Source of the DNA: Ottowia thiooxydans DSM 14619
Lineage (GTDB): Bacteria; Pseudomonadota; Gammaproteobacteria; Burkholderiales; Burkholderiaceae_C
NCBI RefSeq assembly: GCF_000422885.1
Contig: NZ_AUGX01000012.1
Span: forward strand, 1-64,000
Reading direction: 5' to 3'
DNA length: 64,000 nt
A program made the translations under genes and the position numbers. The notes under the pieces were generated by a model. It did not search any database. It was not told the origin of the DNA and saw nothing but the letters and a program-made list of their open reading frames with translations. Below are positions 51,891 through 60,929 of this stretch, in pieces; positions within the stretch are counted from its first letter, which is position 1, and each line of letters opens with the position of its first letter.

Positions 51891-52622
51891 ATGACCCTAC
51901 TGACTCGCCCGAGCATTACCCCTACGAACAGCCGCCGAGCAGCGCGCCTGGAAAGTTGGCTGCCCAGCCAATGCCAGGTATGCCACGCCTGGCCCGCCTC
52001 ACCGCTGTGCGAAGACTGTATTACCCAGTTTGCGCGCTCAGAGCCGCGCTGCGAACGCTGTGCGCTGCCATTGGCTGGCGGGGCGAAGGTATGTGGCGCC
52101 TGCTTGCGCGAACCACCACCGATGGAAGCCTGTCTGTGCGCGGTAACTTACCAGTGGCCATGGACTGAATGCCTTGCGCGTTTCAAGTTCAGGCAAGACA
52201 CGGGGCTTGCCGGCACGCTCGCCAGCGTGCTGCTGCGCACCGAGGGCGTGGGGGCGGCACTGGCCAAGGCAGACGCGGTGGTGCCACTGCCGCTTTCGGC
52301 GCAGAGGCTTTCTGAACGGGGATACAACCAGGCGCTTTTACTGGCACACCGGCTGACTTCCAAGGGCGTCCGAGCGGATTTGCTGGCGCGCACCCGCCAC
52401 ACGGCACCTCAACACGCCATGACCCGCGAACAGCGCCTGAAAAGCCTGTTGGGCGCTTTCACGGTGGATCCTTCAAAATACAGCGAACTTCGTGGTCGCC
52501 GCGTGGTGCTGATTGATGACGTGATGACCACAGGCGCTACCCTGCGGGCTGCCGCTGGCGCGCTCCGCGAGGCCGGTGCATCTCATATCACCGCGTTGGT
52601 GGTAGCGCGCACCGGCGACTAG
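51891..52622 (+). CDS. ComF-family phosphoribosyltransferase-like protein
   Basis: A 243-residue ComF protein from ATG 51891. Four Cys pairs, in CQVCH, CEDC, CERC and CGACL, form the zinc-ribbon start; the PRTase fold follows with VVPLPLSAQRLSERGYNQAL and the PRPP loop VVLIDDVMTTGATLRAA. ComF proteins link to DNA uptake in competent bacteria, but their activity is unproven. The frame is open to 51813, but the earlier part has no good site. Confidence 0.92.
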   Translation: MTLLTRPSITPTNSRRAARLESWLPSQCQVCHAWPASPLCEDCITQFARSEPRCERCALPLAGGAKVCGACLREPPPMEACLCAVTYQWPWTECLARFKFRQDTGLAGTLASVLLRTEGVGAALAKADAVVPLPLSAQRLSERGYNQALLLAHRLTSKGVRADLLARTRHTAPQHAMTREQRLKSLLGAFTVDPSKYSELRGRRVVLIDDVMTTGATLRAAAGALREAGASHITALVVARTGD

Positions 52623-52669
52623 GGCGTTCACACCAGGCCCCACCCAAGCTTCCAAATTGACGGACTCCC

Positions 52670-53131
52670 ATGTTCCACATCGTTCTCGTAGAGCCCGAAA
52701 TTCCCCCAAATACCGGCAATGTGATCCGCCTGGCGGCCAATACGGGCTGCACGCTTCACCTGATAGAACCTTTGGGTTTTTCAATGGAAGACAAGCACAT
52801 GCGCCGCGCCGGCCTGGATTACCACGAATACGCGCAGGTGCAACGCCACTCCGACTGGGCCGCCTTCATGAACGCGCTGAGCCCCGATCCGCTACGCATG
52901 TTCGCACTCACCACTAAAGGTGAGCGAACGGTGCATGACACGCGTTTTCAGACGGGCGACACCCTGGTCTTTGGGTCAGAGACCCGCGGCCTCAGCCCTG
53001 CCCTGCGCGAGTCATTCGCCCCAGATCAACGCTTGCGGCTACCCATGCGCGCGGGCCAGCGTAGCCTGAACCTCTCCAATGCCGTGGCCGTGACGGTTTT
53101 CGAGGCTTGGAGGCAGGTTGGGTTTGCCTAG
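52670..53131 (+). CDS. trmL: tRNA (cytidine/uridine-34 2'-O)-methyltransferase TrmL
   Basis: A 153-residue SPOUT-class enzyme that methylates the 2'-OH of the wobble base of some leucine tRNAs. FHIVLVEPEIPPNTGNVIRL is the start, followed by LHLIEPLGF, the knot motif LVFGSETRGLSPAL, and LPMRAGQRSLNLSNAVAVTV with FEAWRQ. Length and motifs are standard. It lies 47 bases after comF. Confidence 0.95.
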   Translation: MFHIVLVEPEIPPNTGNVIRLAANTGCTLHLIEPLGFSMEDKHMRRAGLDYHEYAQVQRHSDWAAFMNALSPDPLRMFALTTKGERTVHDTRFQTGDTLVFGSETRGLSPALRESFAPDQRLRLPMRAGQRSLNLSNAVAVTVFEAWRQVGFA

Positions 53132-53155
53132 GAGTCTGCGCGGCTAGGCTATAGC

Positions 53156-53608
53156 CTACCGGTAATAGCGCGAAAGCGGCTCAGCCACGCACACCGGCTT
53201 ATCTGAGCCTTCACACTCAATCGTGCACTGCCAAGCCATCTGCACACCGCCTTCGATGGGCGAGCTGCTCAGCAGCTTGACCTGCGCACGCAATCGGCTA
53301 CCGGAAGGAACGGGCGCCATGAAACGAACCTTGTTAAGCCCGTAGTTGATCCCCATGCGAACATCCTTGATGGCGATGGAGCGATCAAAGAACCCCGCCA
53401 GCAACGAAAGCGTGAGATAGCCGTGCACAATGGTGGTACCAAAGGGGCCAGACTTGGCGCGTTCTGGATCGACGTGGATCCACTGATGATCACCAGTGGC
53501 CTCTGCGAATTGATCTATGTGTTGCTGCGAGACGGTGAACCAGTCAGTGGTTGTGATGTCTTGCCCTACGCAAGCGACCAGTTCATCGAGAGTGTCAAAG
53601 GTTTTCAT
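53156..53608 (-). CDS. MaoC-family hotdog dehydratase
   Basis: A 150-residue single-hotdog enzyme resembling (R)-specific enoyl-CoA hydratases and dehydratases. The catalytic stretch FAEATGDHQWIHVDPERA has the conserved Asp-His pair, followed by TTIVHGYLTLSLLAGFF. Such enzymes hydrate enoyl-CoA to (R)-3-hydroxyacyl-CoA, possibly feeding polyhydroxyalkanoate synthesis. The gene stands alone; its true substrate is unknown. Confidence 0.9.
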   Translation of the reverse strand: MKTFDTLDELVACVGQDITTTDWFTVSQQHIDQFAEATGDHQWIHVDPERAKSGPFGTTIVHGYLTLSLLAGFFDRSIAIKDVRMGINYGLNKVRFMAPVPSGSRLRAQVKLLSSSPIEGGVQMAWQCTIECEGSDKPVCVAEPLSRYYR

Positions 53609-53684
53609 AGAAAGAGCTTAAGCCTTGAGGGGGCTGTTAATTTGAAAATTTGCCTCTGAACACCGGGGTACAAAGGCCAAGGCG

Positions 53685-54308
53685 CTAGCCCTTCGCGCCA
53701 AGCCAATCGCAGATGCCCTGCCACTGCTCCAGATCGCGCGCCACGCGGCCAGGCGCCACGTCGAACAGAGTCAGCCCACGGGCAGCCAGGTGTACATAGT
53801 TCTGCGTTTGCCGCAGGGTTCCCACCACGGGCAAGCCCAGGCCTGCAACGAACTGCTGCAATTGCTCGGAAGCGATGGTGCGCTCATCGACCCGCATGCC
53901 GACAATGCCGAGGGCCGGCTCGCCATTTTTGCGCTCCACCATGACGTGATCCAGAAACTCACGCGTGGCATAAATATCAAAAATACTGGCCTGAAGCGGC
54001 ACCAACACCCGGTCTGCAAGCCGCAATACGTCCTTCAGGCGCCTGCCATGCAAACCCGCTGGTGTGTCAAGAACCACGTGGGTAGTGCCCTTGGGCGGGC
54101 GCACTACCTCACCGTGCGCCAACTCCCAGGCGGCAATGGGAGCGGCCCCCGGCGGGCGCAAACCAAGCCATAGTCGAGACGATTGCTGTTTATCAATATC
54201 ACCCAGCATGACCGAGTGACCCTGCGCGGCGAAATAGCCCGCGACATTGGTTGCGAGTGTGGATTTACCCACACCACCCTTGGGATTGGCGATAACTATC
54301 ACCGGCAT
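53685..54308 (-). CDS. ParA-family ATPase
   Basis: A 207-residue P-loop ATPase with the deviant Walker A KGGVGKST near residue 11, the segment MLGDIDKQQSSRLWLGLR and Walker B HVVLDTPAGLHG. It is shorter than chromosomal ParA/Soj and has no ParB partner nearby, so it is an orphan ParA, perhaps positioning another cell component. It lies divergent from the Kef-type antiporter gene. Confidence 0.9.
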   Translation of the reverse strand: MPVIVIANPKGGVGKSTLATNVAGYFAAQGHSVMLGDIDKQQSSRLWLGLRPPGAAPIAAWELAHGEVVRPPKGTTHVVLDTPAGLHGRRLKDVLRLADRVLVPLQASIFDIYATREFLDHVMVERKNGEPALGIVGMRVDERTIASEQLQQFVAGLGLPVVGTLRQTQNYVHLAARGLTLFDVAPGRVARDLEQWQGICDWLGAKG

Positions 54309-54377
54309 TGGCGTGCTTTCTAGAAATGGTTAAGCGGGATTTTGCACACCCGCATCCGTTTCCGGTATGTTAGCGGC

Positions 54378-56237
54378 ATGGACCACACTGCCAGCTGGAT
54401 GCTTTTCAGCCTCGTTTTTCTGGGCGCTGCGGTCATAGCTGTTCCCATATTCGCACGCCTCGGGTTGGGCTCGATCATGGGGTATCTGGCCGCCGGAATC
54501 GTGATCGGGCCACATGCTCTGGCCCTGGTGGGTGATGTCGAAGACACGCTGCACTTTGCGGAATTCGGCGTGGTGATGATGCTTTTTCTGGTGGGGCTTG
54601 AGTTGGACCCGCGGCGCCTGTGGGCCATGCGGCGCCCCATTTTTGGCTGGGGATCGATCCAGGTGGTGGGCTGCGCCGTAGTAATTGCCAGTGCTGCGAC
54701 GCTGATCTTCGGCGTGCGCTGGCAAATTTCACTGGCTGCGGCGTTGGGCCTGGCTTTGTCATCCACAGCCAGCGCGCTGCAGGTCATGCAAGAGCGAAAC
54801 CTGATGCGAACCACCAGTGGAGAGGCGGGTTTTGCCATTTTGCTCTTTCAAGACGTGGCGGCAATCCCCATTCTGGCGCTTTTACCGCTCCTGGGAAGTG
54901 CCCCTACTCAAAATGGCGATGGATGGTGGGAAGCGCTGCGCGCTGTGGCTGCTGTGGTGGCTATCTTGGTCAGTGGGCGCCTGCTGCTCAAGCCACTCTT
55001 GCGCTGGATCGCCCGCAGCCGCACGCAGGAGATGTTCACGGCCACGGCCTTGTTGTTTGTGGTGGGCGTCTCAGCGTTTATGTCAGCAGTGGGTCTCTCC
55101 ATGGCGCTGGGTGCTTTTCTGGCGGGAGTGGTGTTGGCAGACAGCGAATACCGCCACGAGCTGGAAACCGATATAGAGCCTTTCAAAGGGCTGCTGCTCG
55201 GCTTGTTTTTCATGGCCGTGGGTATGAGCCTGGATCTTCAGGTGCTGCTGGCAGCGCCGCTCAAGGTGCTTGGCATTCTGGCCGGGTTCATGCTCACCAA
55301 GATGGTGTTCATCACGCTACTGGCACGCGTGATGCGCTTGCCACGCGAGGAGCGGCCTATCTTCGCGTTACTCCTGGCGCAGGGGGGCGAGTTTGCCTTC
55401 GTGGTGTTTCAGACCGCCGTTGGAGTCCATGTATTCCCTCAGGCCACCGCCTCATTGCTCACGGGCGCCGTGGTGCTGTCCATGTTGCTCACTCCGGTTC
55501 TTCTGCTGCTGGTCGATCGGCTGGTACTGCCGCGCCTGGCACGGCCCCCTGGCTCACTGGAGGAGTTGTCTGAGCAGCAATCGGCGTCGGTCATCATTGC
55601 TGGCTTCGGGCGCTATGGCCAGATCGTTGGCCGCACGCTGCTTGCCAATGGGCTGAAAGTCACCGTGCTTGACCATGATGCCGAACTGGTTCAGCAAACC
55701 CGCCGTTTCGACTATAGAACGTTCTATGGCGATGCCACCCGCCTGGATTTGCTGCGCACTGCGGGCGCGGCCACGGCCAAGGTGCTCGTGGTGGCTGTGG
55801 ATGATACGGAGCAGGCTTTAAAGATCATTGAATTAGCCCAGGAGCAGTTTCCGCAGTTGCAAATCGTGGCCCGTGCTCGTGACGTGACTCAGTGGCACGA
55901 AATCCGGGACAGAGGCGTGAGCTACGTGCAACGCGAGGTTTTTGAGAGCAGTCTGCGGTCTGCCCGGGATGTCATGCAAGCGCTTGGCATGGACGATGAA
56001 GAGGCCGATGACCGCGTACGCAGCTTCCGGGAGCACAACCTGCGCCATCTGGAACTTACCCACCCGGTCTACCGGGACGAAGAAGCAGTACTCGCGCTCA
56101 ACCGGCGTGGCCGGCGCGAATTGCAAGACCAAATGGCGGCTGACCGTTCTACGCGGGTTGCCAATGCGGCCAAGGAAAAAACGGAAGATACCGCTGAGAA
56201 GGTGCCATCGCCCCCTCCCACTCAAGGTGCGGCTTGA
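54378..56237 (+). CDS. Kef-type cation:proton antiporter (CPA2) with TrkA-N domain
   Basis: A 619-residue efflux system protein from ATG 54378 (MDHTASWML). Residues 1-390 are the membrane antiporter domain with about 12 helices, including GLELDPRRLWAMRRPIFGWG, LGLALSSTASALQVMQE and FQDVAAIPILALLPLLG. The NAD-binding TrkA-N domain starts at SVIIAGFGRYGQIVGRTLLA. The last 60 residues are charged and variable. It likely moves K+ or Na+ against H+. The frame opens earlier at 54342, but the N-terminus MHTRIRFRYVSG is not family-like. Confidence 0.92.
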   Translation: MDHTASWMLFSLVFLGAAVIAVPIFARLGLGSIMGYLAAGIVIGPHALALVGDVEDTLHFAEFGVVMMLFLVGLELDPRRLWAMRRPIFGWGSIQVVGCAVVIASAATLIFGVRWQISLAAALGLALSSTASALQVMQERNLMRTTSGEAGFAILLFQDVAAIPILALLPLLGSAPTQNGDGWWEALRAVAAVVAILVSGRLLLKPLLRWIARSRTQEMFTATALLFVVGVSAFMSAVGLSMALGAFLAGVVLADSEYRHELETDIEPFKGLLLGLFFMAVGMSLDLQVLLAAPLKVLGILAGFMLTKMVFITLLARVMRLPREERPIFALLLAQGGEFAFVVFQTAVGVHVFPQATASLLTGAVVLSMLLTPVLLLLVDRLVLPRLARPPGSLEELSEQQSASVIIAGFGRYGQIVGRTLLANGLKVTVLDHDAELVQQTRRFDYRTFYGDATRLDLLRTAGAATAKVLVVAVDDTEQALKIIELAQEQFPQLQIVARARDVTQWHEIRDRGVSYVQREVFESSLRSARDVMQALGMDDEEADDRVRSFREHNLRHLELTHPVYRDEEAVLALNRRGRRELQDQMAADRSTRVANAAKEKTEDTAEKVPSPPPTQGAA

Positions 56238-56303
56238 TTCACGTGGACCGCTTTCAAAGCTTCCCCGGAAACAGGCCCTGAAACCAAGCCTTGAAGCCAA
56301 GCC

Positions 56304-57056
56304 CTAAAACATATCCCACACCAGCTTCACGCCCGTGAGAAACATCCCCGAATAGATCAACCGGTAGAAAAGCTTCTGATCTATTCGGCGAGCAATGCGA
56401 ATGCCCAGCCACACCCCCAACGGTGCCAGCGGCAAAAGCACGAGTGAGGTGATCATGTTGCGCCAATCCAGCAAGCCAAGCCAGGCGTATGGAACCCACT
56501 TGGATAAGTTGACGACGAAAAACAAATACGCCATGGTTCCGGTGAACACCACCGGCTTGAGTCCCAAAGGAATCACATAGGCGTTCATTGGAGGCCCTCC
56601 CGAGTGGGCGACAAAACTCGTAAAACCAGAAACGGATGCCAGTATGGCCCCTACCCAACGCGGAGGAGGACGGCCATCCGCCTTGGGCTTGAACAACAGG
56701 CGTTGTGCCAGGAACAGGAGCGTGAACACGCCCACCAGGCCGGCCACCCAACGCGGTTCGAGCAATTTGAATGAAAACGTGCCAATGACGGTGCCGACCA
56801 AGGCCCAGGGCAAGAGAAACTTGAGCAGAGTTCGATCAAAATCCTTGCGAAACGCAGCAAGGCCCAGCAGATCCATGAGCAAAAGAACGGGCATCAAAAT
56901 CGCCGCCGCCTGAGGCACGCTCACGGCCAGGGCCATGAGCGGCACCGCCAAGGAGCCAAAGCCCGCACCGAAGCCGCTCTTGCCTATACCCAGTAGCACA
57001 ACCGCCGGAACAGCCACAACGTAGAAATGCCAATCAGTGATAAGTGGAAGATTCAA
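56304..57056 (-). CDS. TauE/SafE-family membrane permease
   Basis: A 250-residue protein of the sulfite exporter TauE/SafE family with about eight helices and the glycine-rich half-repeats LLGIGKSGFGAGFGSLAVPL and VSGFTSFVAHSGGPPMNAYV. The start is uncertain: TTG 57056 has AGAGGA nine bases upstream, while the frame extends to TTG 57092. It is unrelated by position to the MocR-linked TauE at 23008, and the sequence differs. The substrate is unknown. Confidence 0.88.
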   Translation of the reverse strand: MNLPLITDWHFYVVAVPAVVLLGIGKSGFGAGFGSLAVPLMALAVSVPQAAAILMPVLLLMDLLGLAAFRKDFDRTLLKFLLPWALVGTVIGTFSFKLLEPRWVAGLVGVFTLLFLAQRLLFKPKADGRPPPRWVGAILASVSGFTSFVAHSGGPPMNAYVIPLGLKPVVFTGTMAYLFFVVNLSKWVPYAWLGLLDWRNMITSLVLLPLAPLGVWLGIRIARRIDQKLFYRLIYSGMFLTGVKLVWDMF

Positions 57057-57179
57057 AAAAAGCTTTCCTCTGACCGTGGGTAGCGCACCCAAGGAGGCGC
57101 CACTGTACGCGCTCCAGACTTTGTGCGCAGCTTAGGGCTCATTCGGAAATAAGCGGGTTCATGGGCACAATAGCTGCCC

Positions 57180-57830
57180 ATGAACTTCCCGGACCAGCCA
57201 CTGCCCATTTGGGGCTCCAATCTGCGCATAGCGCTGGAATTTGCCGCTACGCTGGCATTCGCGCTTTCGGGCGTCATTGAGGCGGCGCGCAAGCGACTGG
57301 ATGCCGTGGGCGTGTGCGTACTTGCATTCGCTGCGGCCTTTGGGGGCGGTACGCTGCGCGATTTACTGCTGGATCAGCGCCCATTCTTCTGGGTACGGCA
57401 CATTGAGTTTCTATGGGCCACACTGGCTTTGTGCGTGCTCGCCATGTTTTTCATGCGCCAGCGCCACCTCCAACTGACCGAGCGGGCTATTTTGTGGCCT
57501 GACGCCATCGGATTGGGGTTATTTACCGCCGTAGGGGTTGATCTGAGCATGAGCCTCCAGCAACCGGCACTGATTGGGGTGCTGATGGGGGTGACCACCA
57601 GCGTATTTGGCGGGGTGTTGCGCGACATCCTTTGCAACGAAATTCCCCGGGCACTGGGAGATCACCGCCCCTATGCACTTTGGGCATTCGTGGGGGGCTG
57701 GCTGCATGTGTTGATGCTCACCTTTGGAATTCCGGCCTGGATCGCGCTCACCGTGACGGTCTCGGTCACGGCCGGGCTGCGTATGTTGTCCGTGCGCTAT
57801 GGCTGGCAATTGCCGGTTTGGCGCAGTTGA
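57180..57830 (+). CDS. TRIC-type cation channel family protein (YicG/UPF0126)
   Basis: A 216-residue membrane protein with two half-repeats, each with the signature FAAAFGGGTLRDLLL and TSVFGGVLRDILCNEIP, and seven helices. Prokaryotic TRIC homologues form trimeric potassium-permeable channels. Length and motifs are typical. The stop is nine bases from the convergent glycosyltransferase gene's stop. Confidence 0.92.
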   Translation: MNFPDQPLPIWGSNLRIALEFAATLAFALSGVIEAARKRLDAVGVCVLAFAAAFGGGTLRDLLLDQRPFFWVRHIEFLWATLALCVLAMFFMRQRHLQLTERAILWPDAIGLGLFTAVGVDLSMSLQQPALIGVLMGVTTSVFGGVLRDILCNEIPRALGDHRPYALWAFVGGWLHVLMLTFGIPAWIALTVTVSVTAGLRMLSVRYGWQLPVWRS

Positions 57831-57839
57831 TCAACCGTT

Positions 57840-58946
57840 TCAAGTGCGCTTGGCTTGCAACTCCTCAACCAACTGGTTCAGCCTGTAGCTTTCCGCTTCA
57901 TAGCCTTTTATCGTCGAAGCGAGCGAAGCCAGATACTTACCCACATCAACAAAACGCTGATCCTTCTCCAAAAAGTCTCCTCTGGCTTCAGCTTTTGAGA
58001 GTTCTATGGCTTCGCGATAAACGCCTTCGTAGCGGTCAGCAGCATGGCGAAGATCAACCTTTCCTCGAATCCATTCGGCCACCTGCCTGACCCCCGCAGC
58101 ATCGTACTTTCTGATTTCCCCACAGAGAAAATCAATATTCAGCCGCTCCTTGCTGACAGAGCTGGAGCCAAACCGCCCAAACATGCTGGTCATGTTTTCC
58201 GGACGAATCATCTCAGCGACGCCAGTTTCATCGCAGACGATGACCGCACTACCCACTGACATTGCCTCGATCGCGCATCGCCCAGCCGAGAAAACAATAT
58301 CGTACTGCGGCAACACATCTTGCGGATTATTGATGGGGTTTCCGTTTCGCAACCCGAACAAATCCAGTCGTTTCAAGCCCATCCGGTTGCACGCCTCAGC
58401 GACGAATTGCACCAGGGTACTATTTTTCCCAATACTATTTCCAAATATCGCGGCAGAGACGGGAATTTTATTTACCTTCTCCTTGAGACTGAATTTCTCT
58501 AAATCCACGAAATTAGAAATAATCGAAACATCTTCTCGCTTAACCGCGCAATTGTTTGAAATATTCTCGCGCGTCAGCTCCCCAACGGCTACGTATTTTT
58601 TTATATTTGAAAATATGGGCGGCTTTTCCATCCAGGGAAACCACCCGTGGCACACATAAACAGCAGGCGTATTATGAAAATACGTCATCGCGGCCATAGC
58701 TTCCAGATGATGCTGGCCGTGAATAATGTCTGGAACATCTCCTATATTATCCAGATTTGACACTACCGGTACGCACGCCTGCTTGAGCTCTTTCTCGATC
58801 TGCCCGATCTTTGTGCTGAAAGCGACAGGAAAATGGCCTCGACGGCGAAATTCTTTCGCCAAATCGAGGATAACCATCTCTGATCCACCTCTAATATCAA
58901 GTGTATTATTGGTGAATAGAATATTCAAACGCTTCTCGGTACTCAT
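57840..58946 (-). CDS. Glycosyltransferase family 4-like protein, AT-rich
   Basis: A 368-residue glycosyltransferase-like protein. The start LNILFTNNTLDIRGGSEMVI is the usual GT4 N-terminal strand and glycine loop, IIHGQHHLEAMAAM follows, ISNFVDLEKF is the typical domain-linker, and DIVFSAGRCAIEAMSVGSAV carries the donor-binding E of the C-terminal domain. A coiled-coil-like tail ends YRLNQLVEELQAKR. Base composition is more AT-rich than its neighbours, it sits alone among housekeeping genes, and no polysaccharide genes adjoin; transfer is likely. The sugar and acceptor are unknown. Confidence 0.82.
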   Translation of the reverse strand: MSTEKRLNILFTNNTLDIRGGSEMVILDLAKEFRRRGHFPVAFSTKIGQIEKELKQACVPVVSNLDNIGDVPDIIHGQHHLEAMAAMTYFHNTPAVYVCHGWFPWMEKPPIFSNIKKYVAVGELTRENISNNCAVKREDVSIISNFVDLEKFSLKEKVNKIPVSAAIFGNSIGKNSTLVQFVAEACNRMGLKRLDLFGLRNGNPINNPQDVLPQYDIVFSAGRCAIEAMSVGSAVIVCDETGVAEMIRPENMTSMFGRFGSSSVSKERLNIDFLCGEIRKYDAAGVRQVAEWIRGKVDLRHAADRYEGVYREAIELSKAEARGDFLEKDQRFVDVGKYLASLASTIKGYEAESYRLNQLVEELQAKRT

Positions 58947-59037
58947 TCTTTTCCCCCTAAAGGAGATGTCACGATTCCCGGCACATCGCGAAGGACAGGG
59001 GCTTCCGCGCAGTTACTACCGCGCGGAAGCCCTGCTC

Positions 59038-60240
59038 TCACACCTTCTCGAGAATCAGTGCAATACCTTGTCCCACCCCAATGCACATAGTGCACAACGC
59101 ATAACGCCCACCTTGCGTGTGCAACCGGTTAACGGCGGTAGTAGCCAAACGCGCACCTGAAGCACCCAGCGGATGGCCAAGTGCAATCGCGCCGCCCCAG
59201 GCGTTAACGCGCTCGTCGTCGTCTTTCAGACCCAGCATGCGCAGCACGGCCAGCCCTTGCGCGGCGAAGGCTTCGTTGAGCTCAATCACATCGAGCTGAT
59301 CAAGTGTCAGGCCGGTAAGGGCCAGCACTTTTTCGGTCGCCGGCGCGGGGCCAATACCCATGACACGGGGAGCAACGCCCGCCGTCGCCATGCCGACCAC
59401 GCGTGCCTTAGGTGTCAGACCGTATTTAGCAGCGCTGGCTTCATCAGCCAGCAGGAGGGCGCAGGCGCCGTCATTCACGCCGCTGGCATTGCCAGCGGTC
59501 ACGGTGCCGTCTGGCCGAACCACGCCCTTCAGAGCTCCCAACTTTTCGAGGCTGGTTTCACGGGGGTGCTCATCTTTGTCCACGATCAATGGGTCGCCTT
59601 TTTTCTGGGCGATGCTGACCGGTGTGATTTCCCGTGCCAGGTGGCCGGCCTTTTGGGCTGCCACAGCACGCAACTGGCTGTTCATGGCCATTTTGTCTTG
59701 GGCTTCACGCTCAATTTTGTAGTCAGTGGCTACGTTTTCCGCCGTTTCGGGCATGGAGTCCACGCCATATTGAGCCTTCATGAGCTTGTTGACAAAGCGC
59801 CAGCCTATGGTGGTGTCATAGACCGCATTGGCCCGGCTGAATGCACTCTCGGCCTTCGGCATGACGAAAGGCGCGCGGCTCATGCTTTCCACACCGCCGG
59901 CGATCATCATCAGCGCCTCTCCGGCCTTGATGGCCCGTGCTGCAGTACCCACAGCGTCAAGGCCCGAGCCGCACAGGCGGTTGATGGTGGCGCCTGGAAC
60001 CTCGATAGGCAGGCCAGCGAGCAAGCTGCTCATGTGGGCCACGTTGCGGTTGTCTTCCCCGGCCTGGTTTGCACAGCCATAGATCACATCCTGCACGGCC
60101 TGCCAATCTACATTGGGGTTGCGGGCCATCAGTGCTCGGAGGGGGACAGCGCCCAAGTCGTCAGTACGCACGCCGCTGAGCGAGCCGCCATAACGGCCAA
60201 AAGGGGTACGAATAGCGTCGCAGATGAAGGCTTGTTTCAC
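59038..60240 (-). CDS. pcaF: 3-Oxoadipyl-CoA/acetyl-CoA thiolase
   Basis: A 400-residue thiolase. The start is GTG 60240 (MKQAFICDAIRTPFGRYGGS) behind GAGGAG; the longer frame to 60306 is not needed. The acylating Cys90 is in NRLCGSGLDAVG, with NEAFAAQ, GHPLGASGAR (His) and the second Cys in CTMCIGVGQG. The RTPFGRYGGSLSGVRTDDL start and the length are those of PcaF-type 3-oxoadipyl-CoA thiolases (aromatic degradation, beta-ketoadipate pathway), but the closely related acetyl-CoA acetyltransferase activity is possible. No other pca gene lies nearby. Confidence 0.87.
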   Translation of the reverse strand: MKQAFICDAIRTPFGRYGGSLSGVRTDDLGAVPLRALMARNPNVDWQAVQDVIYGCANQAGEDNRNVAHMSSLLAGLPIEVPGATINRLCGSGLDAVGTAARAIKAGEALMMIAGGVESMSRAPFVMPKAESAFSRANAVYDTTIGWRFVNKLMKAQYGVDSMPETAENVATDYKIEREAQDKMAMNSQLRAVAAQKAGHLAREITPVSIAQKKGDPLIVDKDEHPRETSLEKLGALKGVVRPDGTVTAGNASGVNDGACALLLADEASAAKYGLTPKARVVGMATAGVAPRVMGIGPAPATEKVLALTGLTLDQLDVIELNEAFAAQGLAVLRMLGLKDDDERVNAWGGAIALGHPLGASGARLATTAVNRLHTQGGRYALCTMCIGVGQGIALILEKV

Positions 60241-60341
60241 GGAAAATTTCTCCTCTTTGGAACGGTTAACTAGCGTATCTACCGACGATGTTATGCGATT
60301 GTGCATAAGAGCGTTGTCGCCGCGTGCTACGCTTGCCGCCC

Positions 60342-60782
60342 ATGTTCAACCCCAGCCAAGCCGATGTTCGCCGTTTTTTTTGCGGCGCCTGGGCCAAATC
60401 ACAAGCAGGCCAACCGTTGGAAGCCATTGAAACGCTGGCTGCCGGCTGGATGGCCGAGCACCCTGAATGGCACCCTGATTTCGCCGATGCCGAGGCCGCT
60501 GTAGCCCGTGAATACGGGGACGGCGCCGTAGGTGGTAATCCATTTCTGCATTTGTCCATGCACCTGGCGATCAGCGAGCAGTGCAGCATCGATCAGCCCA
60601 GGGGCATACGGCAAGCGGTAGAGCTGCTGGCCGCCAAGCGAGGTAGCTTGCATGATGCTCATCATGAGGTGATGGAATGCCTGGGCCAGATGCTGGCCGA
60701 CGCGCAAAGCCGCCGCCAGGCACCCGATGGAAACGCCTATGTGGCGTGCGTACAGCGGCGTGCCACGCAGACGCCAAAATGA
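60342..60782 (+). CDS. DUF1841 protein
   Basis: A 146-residue soluble protein from ATG 60342 (MFNPSQADVRRFF). The segments GNPFLHLSMHLAISEQCSID and DAHHEVMECLGQMLADAQ are typical of DUF1841, a family found in betaproteobacteria and of unknown role, with several conserved His residues that could bind metal. It stands divergent from the thiolase gene. Confidence 0.87.
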   Translation: MFNPSQADVRRFFCGAWAKSQAGQPLEAIETLAAGWMAEHPEWHPDFADAEAAVAREYGDGAVGGNPFLHLSMHLAISEQCSIDQPRGIRQAVELLAAKRGSLHDAHHEVMECLGQMLADAQSRRQAPDGNAYVACVQRRATQTPK

Positions 60783-60929
60783 TCGCAGCGCACCCGCACT
60801 CCCCGCTGGCGTGGCTCCAGCGGAATCACGCGGCCTTCGCGTTTTTCCAGCTCGGATCAACCGCCATGGCAAGATAGGTTGATTGGCTTTCGTGCTGCAG
60901 TCACCCAAACACACAACCGGTACCCTTTC

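Noticed and set aside
54620-55573. 317-codon plus-strand frame inside the antiporter gene
   Set aside because: A frame-shifted shadow; the antiporter frame has the membrane helices and the TrkA-N motif.
59173-60273. 366-codon plus-strand frame opposite the thiolase
   Set aside because: Shadow of pcaF, whose active-site motifs are intact on the minus strand.
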